From an uncultured Clostridia bacterium (GTDB taxonomy: Bacteria; Bacillota; Clostridia; Christensenellales; Borkfalkiaceae), in the NCBI GenBank assembly GCA_934271245.1, contig CAKQQY010000022.1, forward strand, positions 1 to 30,888: 30,888 nucleotides of DNA. Direction: 5' to 3'. The notes under the pieces are model-generated. The model did not search any database. It saw only the letters and a list, made by a program, of their open reading frames with translations, and was not told where the DNA came from. The translations under genes and the position numbers were made by a program. This document shows, piece after piece, positions 16,197 through 25,130 of this stretch (position 1 is the first letter of the stretch; each line of letters starts with the position of its first letter).

Positions 16197-17069
16197 CTAA
16201 TTCTCCAATACCCATTTTCTGCTGAATCTGAACTGAACAAACGATATTAAAAACACGAATATACCCAAAAGCGCCGCCGCCGAAGACGCAAATCCGTATT
16301 TACCATCCGTCATCTTTAGATAAAGATAATACACAATCGTCTTGGTTGCGTCCGTCGATACGATAATATAGTTATCGGAAAACGCATTAAGTCCGCCGAT
16401 TACGTTTACCGTCAACAAATAGAAGAGTATCGGCGTCATCATCGGAAGGGTTATTTTTATCATCTTCGTAAATTCGCCCGCGCCGTCGAGATCCGCCGCT
16501 TCGTAATATTCCTGCCCGATATTCTGCATTCCGGCAAGTTGCATAAGCATGGAACTTCCGAGTCCGCCCCACACCGCTTTGATGATGAGCGAGTTCTTTA
16601 CGACGTTGTCGTCGGTAAGCCAGCCGATATTCGTGCCGAGCAGCGTATTAAGCAGACCGTATTCGTCGTTTAATATCCATTTCCACACGATTCCGATTGC
16701 AAGCGCGCTCGATACCGCGGGCAGATAGTATATTACCCTGAACGCCATATTCCCGTAAATCTGCTTATTCAGCACGTACGCAAGCAAAAATCCTAATACC
16801 ATAACTATCGGTATAGACAGCATCAGATAAAACGTGTTGAATATCGATTTTAAAAATTGCAAATCCTTAAATAACGTCACGTAATTCTCGAAACCGATAA
16901 AGTTCAGCGAATCGTTGAATAAGTTATAATCGGTAAAACTGTAATACAGACCGAACGCTATACAGCTCAGCGTGAATATAACCGCTTTCAACACTATCGG
17001 TATGGCAAATAACAGCGCGGTAATTCCTTCTTTCTTTCTGTAAGAAGTTTGCTTTTGTCCGATTTCCAT
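16197..17069 (-). CDS. Carbohydrate ABC transporter permease (MalF/UgpA-type)
   Basis: This 290-residue permease has a short cytoplasmic N terminus and six helices. Its EAA loop is EAADLDGAGEFTKMIKITLPMMTP. It starts 9 bp after the solute-binding protein gene with AAGGAG upstream. CUT1 importers consist of this protein, the MalG-type partner, a lipoprotein and an ATPase; no ATPase gene is present, so a shared MsmK-like ATPase elsewhere in the genome is expected. Confidence 0.93.
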   Translation of the reverse strand: MEIGQKQTSYRKKEGITALLFAIPIVLKAVIFTLSCIAFGLYYSFTDYNLFNDSLNFIGFENYVTLFKDLQFLKSIFNTFYLMLSIPIVMVLGFLLAYVLNKQIYGNMAFRVIYYLPAVSSALAIGIVWKWILNDEYGLLNTLLGTNIGWLTDDNVVKNSLIIKAVWGGLGSSMLMQLAGMQNIGQEYYEAADLDGAGEFTKMIKITLPMMTPILFYLLTVNVIGGLNAFSDNYIIVSTDATKTIVYYLYLKMTDGKYGFASSAAALLGIFVFLISFVQFRFSRKWVLEN

Positions 17070-17078
17070 CTTTTCTCC

Positions 17079-18686
17079 TTAAATTTTACAGGTTGTGTTC
17101 CATTTAAACTTCAAATCAGACCCCTTAAAGTTAGCCAAATATACTTCCTGCACTCTGTCGCACAGGTTTTTAAGCATATTTTCCGAATAGGTCTGTTCGC
17201 CCGACGGGTGTTCGGGAGATTTTTTGCTCCAGTCCCAAAGGGCGATTTCTTTACCGCCGCGAACGTCTTTGCCGTTGACTTTCTTTCTCGCCCAGATTCT
17301 CTTGAGTTTAAGACTGTCGTTAGCCGTTCCCGAAATTTCCGTATACCATTCGGTATCGTAAGTGTACGCTTCGGGGCGGCGGTTGGAATCTTCAAGCATA
17401 TCGAGATACACTTTTCTGTTTGCGGGTCTGTTCATCCCTTTCGGGTCGTTTATTTTTTCCGTCATAAACTCCCCATCCGCCATACTTTTTACGTTAGGTA
17501 CTGCCTGACCCGATTTCCATATATGTCTTTGCGCGTCGGTGTTGTAAGTTAAAAACTCGGTTAAAAGATACGCGCCTTCGGGGCAACTGCTTTCTTTATA
17601 TACCGCAAGCCCTACCGAACCTAATTTATAGGTGGATTTACTGCATTCTCTCGCTTCTTCCGTCATAAGTTCCGTTCTTACCGACGTACAGGTTTCTGCG
17701 TCGTATTCGTCTATGCCGCTTACGTTCGGTACGGGACAAGGAAGTATATCCCATTCGAAATTCACGTTCCAGAGTTCGGGCGTGTTCCATGCGCCTATCC
17801 AACTGACTGCCGCAAGCCCCGAAGTAAATCTCTGTATATAGTTCTGCGTTGCCTGTTGCGTGGTGGACGGCATCGCACCGTAATCGAAAAAGTCGCCCGC
17901 AATCTGCACCGCTTCGGCAAATTTATCGTTATTTATGGTTACTTGTTTATAGTCGTCGGACAAAAATCTGCCGCCCGACGCGATATACGCCGCTTCCCAC
18001 GGATAGTGCGTCATTCCCGCGATACTCGAAGTATCGGTTCCCGTCTGGCAATCGATACAGAACTGCAAAAGTTGCGCCCAGGTCATGGGAATCCGGTCGT
18101 TTAACACCTTTTCGCCGTTATAATAGCCGTATCCGTATTTATAATTTTCTCCGTTTTCGTCTGAAACGACTTTAATTCCGCGACTTAATACGTGAGTTTT
18201 GTTATAGCAGACGACGTTAGGTCCTAAATCCTTAGGCAACGCGTAAATACTGCCTTCGCCGAGCGTTTTCGTCGCCCTGTCGAATCTGTAAGCGTTTATA
18301 CCTTCTTCATACATATCGCTTTTGTTTATTACTGTGGAATTATTCACGTATTCGGTAATATCCAGCATAATGTCTTTACCGTTAATCATCTGTACGAAGT
18401 TTACGTCCGGAATATAGAAAACGTCGGGAAAAGTTCTTTTGCTGCTGCTGACGAGTACCTGAAGGTAGGTATCTGCGTCGCAACTGGTTTGCTCCACTTC
18501 GTATTGCGGATATTTTTCTTCGAACATTTCTATAAGTTCGCCGAATATTCTGATTTCGCTTTCCGAACCCCAGCCGAAAAACTTTATTTTGGTTTTGCCT
18601 TCTCCCGTTTCTCCGCAAGCCGTAACCGACAGCAGGACCGAAAGAGCAAGCAACATTATAACTATGTTCTTTAACGATTTTTTCAT
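17079..18686 (-). CDS. Extracellular sugar-binding lipoprotein of an ABC importer
   Basis: This 535-residue protein has a lipoprotein signal with lipobox VTAC (Cys24). The mature part opens with KIKFFGWGSESEIRIFGELIEMFEEKYP, the family 1 solute-binding start of CUT1 transporters. It continues with aromatic-rich stretches such as YGYYNGEKV and WIGAWNTPELWN, usual in sugar pockets. It is somewhat longer than the usual 420-450 residues of the family, because of a C-terminal part of about 100 residues. It is the second gene of the operon, 11 bp after GH2, and captures oligosaccharide for the two permeases. Confidence 0.9.
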   Translation of the reverse strand: MKKSLKNIVIMLLALSVLLSVTACGETGEGKTKIKFFGWGSESEIRIFGELIEMFEEKYPQYEVEQTSCDADTYLQVLVSSSKRTFPDVFYIPDVNFVQMINGKDIMLDITEYVNNSTVINKSDMYEEGINAYRFDRATKTLGEGSIYALPKDLGPNVVCYNKTHVLSRGIKVVSDENGENYKYGYGYYNGEKVLNDRIPMTWAQLLQFCIDCQTGTDTSSIAGMTHYPWEAAYIASGGRFLSDDYKQVTINNDKFAEAVQIAGDFFDYGAMPSTTQQATQNYIQRFTSGLAAVSWIGAWNTPELWNVNFEWDILPCPVPNVSGIDEYDAETCTSVRTELMTEEARECSKSTYKLGSVGLAVYKESSCPEGAYLLTEFLTYNTDAQRHIWKSGQAVPNVKSMADGEFMTEKINDPKGMNRPANRKVYLDMLEDSNRRPEAYTYDTEWYTEISGTANDSLKLKRIWARKKVNGKDVRGGKEIALWDWSKKSPEHPSGEQTYSENMLKNLCDRVQEVYLANFKGSDLKFKWNTTCKI

Positions 18687-18697
18687 ATTTTCCGCCT

Positions 18698-20416
18698 TTA
18701 AACGTTTATTTTTTTCAGTTTGTCAAGGTTTACTTTCATATTTCCGTCTTCGTCCGCTATACCGTTCTTTTCTTGCTGAACGTCGTTGAACTGCGTATAG
18801 CAATATCCCGACAAAAATTTGAGTTTTTTAAGCGCCTTGCGAAGTTTATCGTATCTCGAAAGAAAATCTTCTTCGCCGTCTGCGCCGAGCCCGTATCCCC
18901 AGCCTTTATTTACGTCTTTGTTCATACAACAACCGCCGTACTCGCTGACGATTATCGGCTGACCGTTATACTTAAATCCCCTTACGAACACGGGTTTTTT
19001 AGCCGCTTTTATGCTCTTTTCCGAACTCTTCGTAAGGTCTTTGCAGTTATCGAACAAAACGTCGGCGTCCTGCGTGTAATTATGTATCGTGATAACGTCG
19101 CACGAAGTGTGTTCCCAGCCGTCGTTTACTATCACGGGGCGGTCGTCGAGCGATTTTGCGAGATAATACATAGACTGCGTGAAGTTATACACTTTATCGT
19201 CGCTCGCTATCTCGCCGATTCCCCAACTTTCGTTGAAAAGCACCCAGGTTATAACCGACGGGTGATTACGTTTTTGTTTTATAATCGAAACCATCTCTTC
19301 GGGGTATCTGTCGATTAGTTTTTCGCCGAATTCGTAAGCGGAAGGTATTTCGCACCATACGATAAGCCCCATTAGGTCCGCAAAATACATAAACCTTTCC
19401 GTTTCGGTTTTTTCGTGTATTCTTATGCCGTTAAAGCCCGCTTCTTTTATAAGGGACAACTCTTTTATTATTCTTTCGTCGTCGGGCGCGGTGTACAATC
19501 CGTCTTTATGAATTCCCTGATACAACAAAAGATTCTGGTTTAACACGGCGTTATTTAAACACACCGCGTTGTTTCTTATTCCTATATCCCTTAACCCGAA
19601 GTAGGTGTAAACTTCGTCTAAAGAATTTTCCGTTTTAAGCGTTATCGTCGCGCGGTAAAGTCCGCCGTTAAGTCCCCAGAAAATATTGTCGTCCGTCGCG
19701 ATATTCAAAGCGATTTCGCCGATTTCCGATACGACGTTTTCTTCTACGCTTTTAATGACTTTATCGTCTTTTAATACCTTTACTTCCAGAGTTTCGCCGC
19801 TTAAAACTTTATTTAAGGTATATTTTAAGCAAAACAGTTTCTTGGATATTTCGGTACGGATATAAAATTCTTTTAAATAACTGTCGCCGACGAAATCTAT
19901 CCACACGGGTTTCCAGATTCCCGTCATCTGCGTATAAAAACAAGCGTAATTTTCTTTTTTCGCGCGTTGTTTTCCGCGGATTATACAGGGGTCTAAACTG
20001 TCTTCGCATTTTACGACGAGTAAATTTTCCGATTCGATAATATCCGTTATATCGAAAGAAAACGCGTGGTACGCCCCGACCGACGAACCGACGAATTTAC
20101 CGTTAAGCCATACCTTGGTAACGTAGTCCGCGCCTTCGAAATTTAATATAACGCGTTTATTCTTCGGCGCTTTTATCGCGAATTTTTTCTGATACCATAC
20201 GTTTTCGCACGGTTCTTCTATTCCCACTCCGCTTTTTTCGCTTTCGTAAGTAAAGGGAACGTTTATTTCGTATTCGCCGATAAAGCCGTTATATAATCCG
20301 CCTTTTTCGCCGTTATTGCCGCTGTCGAATTTAAAATCCCATTTGCCGCATAAATCGAAAAAACCTTTCCTTTCCGTCTGCGGCGTGGGGTGATTGCTGA
20401 AATTGTTTATTATCAT
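18698..20416 (-). CDS. GH2-family glycosidase
   Basis: This 572-residue cytoplasmic enzyme (no signal peptide) has the GH2 order: sugar-binding jelly roll (about 1-180, with YTQMTGIWKPVWID), immunoglobulin-like domain (about 180-275) and catalytic barrel (about 280-570). The acid/base is Glu396 in LFNESWG and the nucleophile Glu492 in VSEYGG. Members are beta-galactosidases, beta-glucuronidases, beta-mannosidases and related enzymes; the compact size resembles beta-glucuronidase-like forms, so the sugar is not certain. It is the first gene of the operon, with its own promoter. The ribosome binding site is modest (GCAGG). Confidence 0.9.
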   Translation of the reverse strand: MIINNFSNHPTPQTERKGFFDLCGKWDFKFDSGNNGEKGGLYNGFIGEYEINVPFTYESEKSGVGIEEPCENVWYQKKFAIKAPKNKRVILNFEGADYVTKVWLNGKFVGSSVGAYHAFSFDITDIIESENLLVVKCEDSLDPCIIRGKQRAKKENYACFYTQMTGIWKPVWIDFVGDSYLKEFYIRTEISKKLFCLKYTLNKVLSGETLEVKVLKDDKVIKSVEENVVSEIGEIALNIATDDNIFWGLNGGLYRATITLKTENSLDEVYTYFGLRDIGIRNNAVCLNNAVLNQNLLLYQGIHKDGLYTAPDDERIIKELSLIKEAGFNGIRIHEKTETERFMYFADLMGLIVWCEIPSAYEFGEKLIDRYPEEMVSIIKQKRNHPSVITWVLFNESWGIGEIASDDKVYNFTQSMYYLAKSLDDRPVIVNDGWEHTSCDVITIHNYTQDADVLFDNCKDLTKSSEKSIKAAKKPVFVRGFKYNGQPIIVSEYGGCCMNKDVNKGWGYGLGADGEEDFLSRYDKLRKALKKLKFLSGYCYTQFNDVQQEKNGIADEDGNMKVNLDKLKKINV

Positions 20417-20475
20417 GTTAACCTGCTGTATTTATTAGTTATTTTGCAAAGATGCTTTTTTACGGTTAAAATCCC

Positions 20476-20511
20476 GTCGGGCTTACCTATTGACAAAATA
20501 AACACCCCGAC
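20476..20511 (-). promoter_or_regulatory. Leader hairpin of the GH2 operon
   Basis: GTCGGG (20476-20481) and CCCGAC (20506-20511) can pair in the 5' untranslated region of about 100 nt, shortly after the predicted transcription start. No U-run follows, so it is not a terminator. Its role is unknown. Confidence 0.35.
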
Positions 20512-20525
20512 TATTTACTTAAAAT

Positions 20526-20555
20526 ATTTTATCACCGTTTATTTTTAACGGTCAA
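20526..20555 (-). promoter_or_regulatory. Promoter of the GH2-ABC-GH43 operon
   Basis: On the minus strand TTGACC (20555-20550) and TAAAAT (20531-20526) are 18 bp apart. The spacer contains the dyad ACCGTT-N7-AACGGT, a possible second operator. A perfect ACGGGCA/TGCCCGT stem (20555-20577) lies just upstream but lacks a U-run. Confidence 0.6.
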
Positions 20556-20592
20556 CGGGCATTTTCAGTTTGCCCGTAACCCCCGTTATTTG

Positions 20593-20608
20593 TTAGACGG
20601 TTATCTAA
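20593..20608. promoter_or_regulatory. Operator-like palindrome upstream of GH2
   Basis: TTAGACGGTTATCTAA differs at two positions from TTAGACCGTTGTCTAA at the ArsR-type regulator promoter. It lies 37 bp upstream of the GH2 -35 box and 2 bp after the GH35 stop. Such conservation in an intergenic region suggests binding by that regulator. Confidence 0.55.
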
Positions 20609-20610
20609 TT

Positions 20611-22662
20611 TTAACCGAATATCAAGTCAGTTTTAACAACGTTTCTTATTTTCGCTCCGCTTAAAACCGCCGCCTTTCCGTTTACGAATTCCGGCGTTTT
20701 TTCAAGGTATATCTCGTCGTTTTCGCATAAAGGCGTTATTTTAACGCAAAAACTTTCGGGATAATTACGCGTTTTGAGAGCGAAAGAAGTAACGCCGTTT
20801 TTATAATAATCGTCAAAAGTTAAATTACCGTCCGCGTAAACGCATATACGGTCTCCTTCAAAAGATAAATCCATTATCGCGTCGTCTTTTTTCTCTCCGT
20901 AGGTAACGTTTACTTTATAGCAGGCGCCTTCGCCGTAGATATTCTTTTCGATAGCTACGGTATGTTCTTCCGTCTTACATTCGTAAGAATACACGAACAG
21001 ATCTTTTTCTTTACCTCTCTTAGTAAATCCTTTCGGAACGGAAGGAAGTTCGGGATAAGTTTTAAGCGTACATTCGCCGCCGTGACGGACACAGTAGTTT
21101 TCTTTTTTCTTAAACAACTCGCCGCTTGATACGACAAAGTATTCTTCGCCCGAAAGATTTATTTTATACCCGTGTTCGGCGTCCGCCTTCGAAAGGGTCA
21201 ATATTTCCGCCGAACCTTTTTCGAATTTATATTCGGGGGTGTTATCGGCGTAGAAAAAGTAGGTCGTTTTTCCGTTGTTTTTTATTTTGCAAAGCGGGGT
21301 CGCCGTGGCGTATTTTAACGACGCGTCGCCCAGATTCATATTAAACGGATAGAAAAAGTACTCGCCGCTTTTTATATCCTGTTTCGGGAAAACCACCGTT
21401 TCGTCCGATAATTCAACTTTTAATCCGACGTCGTTAAAATCGTTGGTTTGTTCTCTTCTTATATAGTTATTTACGAAAACATATCCGCTTTTACCCTTTC
21501 TTCTTATCGCCACGCGGAGATGTTCGGTATCCCACGGGGCGTACATTTTGCCGTCGGGTAGGTAAGTGTCGGCTTCGACTACCGTATCGCCGAAGTCCTG
21601 CAAAAACAGTCCGTAAAGTTTCAGTTCTCCGTACGAATAGTTTGTGTCGCCCGTTTCGCGTATCGGAGCCTGAAAATCGTAAGATATTCTCGGATAGTCG
21701 TTTGGGTATCCAGTTTCTACGCTTTCCTGCGTATATCTTCCGTTTACGAGCGGGTTGGTTCCGCCGTGATACATATAAAACCCGAACATATTAACGCCCG
21801 TCGCGATTTTTACCATTGCCATCGCGCCTATATCGTCTTTGCCTATTACAGGTCGGCGATGTCTGGTTACCTGTATTCCGCCGCCTAGTTCGCTCGTTAA
21901 AAACGGGTATTGCGTTCTGTCGAAGTGAGGCGTTTTCGCCATATGCACCAAATTGAATTCGTTATCCATAATCATCTGATTCTGGTCGAATTTCATCATA
22001 TAATTATCGTTAAAGGGGAGTTTTTCGGTTACTCTCGCCCACGGCGCGCAGACGTATCCGCAAAAAGTGGGCAGTAAGTCTCCTATATACGCGCTGACCC
22101 ACCCCGTGGCGGTATATATCGGAGCGGCAAAACCTGCCTTTTTCGCCATTTCGGTGAGCGTTCTTATATGCTCGTCCCCTTTGCCTTCGCCGCCGAAAAG
22201 ATATTCGTTTTCTATCTGCACGGCAAAAAGGTTTTCGAGTTCGCTTTTTATCTGTTCCCCTACGGCGTTCCAGAATTTTTCCACGTATTTAAGGTATACG
22301 GGGTCGTTGGAGCGAAGCCCGATTCTCTTTTCGACGAGCCAGTCGGGAAAACCGCCGTATCTTACTTCGCCGTGGCACCAGGGTCCTAACCTTAAAATCA
22401 CGAGAAGGTCGTTTTCGCGGCAAATCCGCATAAACGATTTTATGTCGTTGCTTTTTTCAAAGTCGAAGTCGGTTTCGCTCGGCTGAACGTAGTTCCAGAA
22501 AACGTAAGCGGAAACGGCGTTAAGACCGCCCGCTTTCATTTTGGCGATTTCTTCTTCCCAGTTTTCGCGCGGTACTCTCTGATAATGGAATTCACCCGCG
22601 TAAGGAATAAACGGTTTGCCGTTTAAGTAAAGACATTTTTTATCGTAATTCGCGTTAAGCAT
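20611..22662 (-). CDS. GH35-family beta-galactosidase
   Basis: This 683-residue enzyme has the GH35 catalytic barrel. The N terminus reads YLNGKPFIPYAGEFHYQRVPRENW; the LGPWCHGEVRYGGFPDWL stretch follows. QIENEY carries the acid/base Glu153 and TSELGGG the nucleophile Glu258, and YHGGTN is conserved. The C-terminal half is beta-rich (about 390-683). No signal peptide is seen, so it acts in the cytoplasm, removing terminal beta-galactose from imported oligosaccharides. It starts 8 bp after the GH36 stop with AGGTAGGGG as ribosome binding site, forming a two-gene unit with it. Confidence 0.93.
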   Translation of the reverse strand: MLNANYDKKCLYLNGKPFIPYAGEFHYQRVPRENWEEEIAKMKAGGLNAVSAYVFWNYVQPSETDFDFEKSNDIKSFMRICRENDLLVILRLGPWCHGEVRYGGFPDWLVEKRIGLRSNDPVYLKYVEKFWNAVGEQIKSELENLFAVQIENEYLFGGEGKGDEHIRTLTEMAKKAGFAAPIYTATGWVSAYIGDLLPTFCGYVCAPWARVTEKLPFNDNYMMKFDQNQMIMDNEFNLVHMAKTPHFDRTQYPFLTSELGGGIQVTRHRRPVIGKDDIGAMAMVKIATGVNMFGFYMYHGGTNPLVNGRYTQESVETGYPNDYPRISYDFQAPIRETGDTNYSYGELKLYGLFLQDFGDTVVEADTYLPDGKMYAPWDTEHLRVAIRRKGKSGYVFVNNYIRREQTNDFNDVGLKVELSDETVVFPKQDIKSGEYFFYPFNMNLGDASLKYATATPLCKIKNNGKTTYFFYADNTPEYKFEKGSAEILTLSKADAEHGYKINLSGEEYFVVSSGELFKKKENYCVRHGGECTLKTYPELPSVPKGFTKRGKEKDLFVYSYECKTEEHTVAIEKNIYGEGACYKVNVTYGEKKDDAIMDLSFEGDRICVYADGNLTFDDYYKNGVTSFALKTRNYPESFCVKITPLCENDEIYLEKTPEFVNGKAAVLSGAKIRNVVKTDLIFG

Positions 22663-22670
22663 ATTTACCC

Positions 22671-24767
22671 CTACCTGATTTTTTCGATTTTTATTACTTT
22701 CGCGAAGTAGTCGCCGAAAGGTTGAACTTCTATGCCGTACTCGGTAAGAATATCCCCGTGATATTCTTTTCCGTCTACGAGATATTCCGCTTTCGGGTCA
22801 AGCCCGCGAAGTTTGATTCTTCCGATTTTATCTCTGCGAGTCGTTCCCGCCGCGAAAACGAACACGTAATGAAAGTTGCCTTTTCTTTCGGCGTACTGCC
22901 ACACTGCAAGATTTCCGTTGGTAGAATCGAAAGCAGATTTTAGTCTGTATACGTACGCGTTATGAAGGGCGGGGCGCATCGTTTTATATTCCGCGATATA
23001 TTTTTGCATTTCGGCAAACGTTTCGTCGCTTATCTCCAAAAGGTTCATTCCAACGCTCATAGACCCCGTCATTCCGAGTTTGGCTCTGTAATCGAGCGGC
23101 GCTCTTCTTCCGTTCATCGGGTGCACTTCCATAGTGACGTTGCCCGCTCCGCCCGCAAGACGGGGCAGCATATACGTGGTGAAACCTTCGTGCAGCCTTA
23201 ACACGTCTACGGGGTCGGAATTGTCGCTCCGATTGATTCTGTCGCAATAAGGAAGCAGACCGAAATCCGTTCTCGCTCCCCCGTGCGCGCAACATTCGAG
23301 AATCAAGTCGGGATATTTTTCGTTAAGGAATTTCCAGACTTTTCTTACGTTTTCCGCCACCTTAAAATAAAAATCTTCCTTTTTATAATTTACTTCGGCT
23401 ATATATCTGTTCATATCCCATTTAAGGTAATCGAGCGCGTTTTCTTTTACTAATCTGTCCGCCACGCCTATAACGAAGTCGGTAACGTCGTCTCTCGACA
23501 TATCCAAAACGTACTGATAACGGAACTGTAAATTGTCGCGCGTGGGATATTTTAAGACCCACTCGGGGTGATTTTTATAGAGTTCCGAATCGGGGTTGAC
23601 CATTTCGGGTTCCATCCACAATCCGAACAGCAACCCTTTTTTATGGGCGGCGTCGGATATATATTTTATTCCGTGAGGGAATCTTTCTTTATCCGCGTAC
23701 CAGTTGCCGAGCGACGTTCTCTCCGTCGTTCTTCCTTCGAACCAGCCGTCGTCTATAACGAACATTTCCGCGCCTAAATCTTTTACTTTATCTAAAAGTT
23801 TTACGCATTTTTCTTCCGTTACGTCGAATTCGAAAGGATACCAGGAATTGTATATTACCGGCATAGGTCTTGTTATACGCGTCCTCGGAAGCAGATAGTC
23901 GAACTCGTAATCGTAAACGGATTTCGTTATCTTTTCAAGTCCGCAGTCGCTGTATCCGTTGGTTATTATCGGCAGTTCTGCTTTTTCTCCGCTTTTTAGT
24001 CTTATTTTCGTATCGTAGTCGTTTACGCCCGCGGATATTCTTACCACGTCGCCCGAATTCTGTTCGACGACGATTTTGAAGTTTCCGTTATAATGCAAAA
24101 ATCCGTACCACACCTTGCCCTGCGTTTCGGTGGCGTTCTTTTCGTGTACGGCGTAAAAAGGTGTTTGCTGCGGTCCCGAACATATTCCCCTGCGGTTTTC
24201 GATTACCGTTTTCGCGTGCGGTATCTCGCTTTCTTCTTTGCGGTATTCGTTGCTCCAGTACCCCCATTGTCTTAACAAAACGTATTTTTCGGACGGCGGC
24301 AAAGTCACCGCGCCCGAAAGGAAGTTTTCAAGCGCGACGTCGTCTTCTCCGCAATTTTCCACGACGGCGTGTTTGTCTATAAGGTTAAAGTCGTAAAACA
24401 CCGTATAATAGAGATAAACTTTTAATTTATAATGTCTGTCTTTAAGCGTTATTTTCAGCGAATCGGTAGAAATCTTTTCCGCCTTTTCGTAAACTAAATC
24501 CAAATCGTTTATTCCGTCGGAAAATCTCGCGGAAAGGCACGGTTCGTCGTAATATCCCCTTTTTCTCGTCGGAAATTCGGGATTGTATTTAAAAAGTCTT
24601 ATATGGTCGGAAAATACGTCGTCGGTTACGGGTTCGTCAAGTTCTTCCGTGTGAAGAAGTTTTCTTCCGTAATAGGCGTTCATAAGTTCGCCTTTTGTAT
24701 TCACTTTCATTACGTAACAGGTTTTTGAAGTCTCTAATACTATCTTAGAATTATTTATTGTTATCAT
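22671..24767 (-). CDS. GH36-family alpha-galactosidase
   Basis: This 698-residue protein has the GH36 layout: N-terminal beta-sandwich (about 1-300), catalytic barrel starting NSWYPFEFDVTEEK, and a C-terminal beta domain. VIDDGWF and GLWMEPEMV line the active site. The nucleophile is Asp451 in LKWDMNRY, and the acid/base is in SDNSDP (Asp515). CCAHGGARTDFG is the other conserved loop. It removes alpha-galactose from raffinose-type or galactomannan oligosaccharides. No signal peptide is visible. Its own promoter lies upstream, and GH35 follows in the same unit. Confidence 0.94.
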   Translation of the reverse strand: MITINNSKIVLETSKTCYVMKVNTKGELMNAYYGRKLLHTEELDEPVTDDVFSDHIRLFKYNPEFPTRKRGYYDEPCLSARFSDGINDLDLVYEKAEKISTDSLKITLKDRHYKLKVYLYYTVFYDFNLIDKHAVVENCGEDDVALENFLSGAVTLPPSEKYVLLRQWGYWSNEYRKEESEIPHAKTVIENRRGICSGPQQTPFYAVHEKNATETQGKVWYGFLHYNGNFKIVVEQNSGDVVRISAGVNDYDTKIRLKSGEKAELPIITNGYSDCGLEKITKSVYDYEFDYLLPRTRITRPMPVIYNSWYPFEFDVTEEKCVKLLDKVKDLGAEMFVIDDGWFEGRTTERTSLGNWYADKERFPHGIKYISDAAHKKGLLFGLWMEPEMVNPDSELYKNHPEWVLKYPTRDNLQFRYQYVLDMSRDDVTDFVIGVADRLVKENALDYLKWDMNRYIAEVNYKKEDFYFKVAENVRKVWKFLNEKYPDLILECCAHGGARTDFGLLPYCDRINRSDNSDPVDVLRLHEGFTTYMLPRLAGGAGNVTMEVHPMNGRRAPLDYRAKLGMTGSMSVGMNLLEISDETFAEMQKYIAEYKTMRPALHNAYVYRLKSAFDSTNGNLAVWQYAERKGNFHYVFVFAAGTTRRDKIGRIKLRGLDPKAEYLVDGKEYHGDILTEYGIEVQPFGDYFAKVIKIEKIR

Positions 24768-24823
24768 ATCTTCTCCTTAAACACTCTCAGTTTTTGCGAT
24801 AAACGCCCTTTATATCAAGTTTA

Positions 24824-24852
24824 ATTTTAATTGCATTTTTCTTAGTTGTCAA
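24824..24852 (-). promoter_or_regulatory. Sigma-A promoter of the GH36-GH35 unit
   Basis: TTGACA (24852-24847) and TAAAAT (24829-24824) are 17 bp apart on the minus strand, about 57 bp before the GH36 start. AAGGAG precedes that start. Confidence 0.7.
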
Positions 24853-24884
24853 TATCGGTTATTAAAACGTTCTTTCGGACTTTT

Positions 24885-24904
24885 TTAGTAATATAACCGT
24901 CTAA
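24885..24904. promoter_or_regulatory. Degenerate operator-like site upstream of GH36
   Basis: On the minus strand TTAGACGGTTAT, identical to the first 12 bp of the GH2 site, is followed by ATTA and then CTAA, as though 4 bp were inserted into the palindrome. It lies 32 bp upstream of the -35 box. TCTAATTTTAAC is also shared with the GH2 upstream region. Confidence 0.45.
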
Positions 24905-25002
24905 TTTTAACTTAAAATAATACGGTTTTATTATTTTGGTTTTTCATTTAAAGTTTTCCCCGAAAACAAGTAAATCAACGGAAAATTAAAGGGAAAATTT
25001 AT

Positions 25003-25039
25003 AAAGTCCCCGAAAAAGTAAAACTTTTTCGGGGACTTT
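25003..25039 (-). terminator. Perfect 17-bp inverted repeat, second terminator-like hairpin
   Basis: The arms 25003-25019 and 25023-25039 are perfectly complementary with an AAA loop (core AGTCCCCGAAAAAGT). It lies downstream of the first terminator of the LRR gene. UUUAUAAAUUUU follows in minus-strand RNA, so a backup terminator is the simplest reading. The flanking gene-free stretch 24905-25130 holds only this and the other hairpin. Confidence 0.6.
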
Positions 25040-25077
25040 GAAACTGCATTATGTGGTAGCGCAGGCAGGACAACAAA

Positions 25078-25107
25078 AAAACGCTTCTCCGAAAGGAAAA
25101 GCGTTTT
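25078..25107 (-). terminator. Intrinsic terminator of the LRR lipoprotein gene
   Basis: AAAACGCTT (25078-25086) and AAGCGTTTT (25099-25107) enclose a further partial stem, TCC/GGA with a GAAA loop. In minus-strand RNA a run of seven U follows, 24 nt after the stop codon. Confidence 0.85.
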
Positions 25108-25130
25108 GAATTTGGTTTTATTCTTTTTGT

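Noticed and set aside
18773..19318. A 181-codon plus-strand frame opposite the GH2 gene
   Set aside because: It is a shadow of GH2 with no recognisable motif, and the opposite strand has both catalytic glutamate motifs.
20489..20517. TTGACA followed by TATTTA on the plus strand between GH2 and GH35
   Set aside because: It would transcribe antisense into the GH35 gene; no gene starts there, and the match of the -10 box is poor.
20555..20577. Perfect ACGGGCA/TGCCCGT stem as a terminator for GH35
   Set aside because: No U-run follows on the minus strand, so it is not a convincing terminator.
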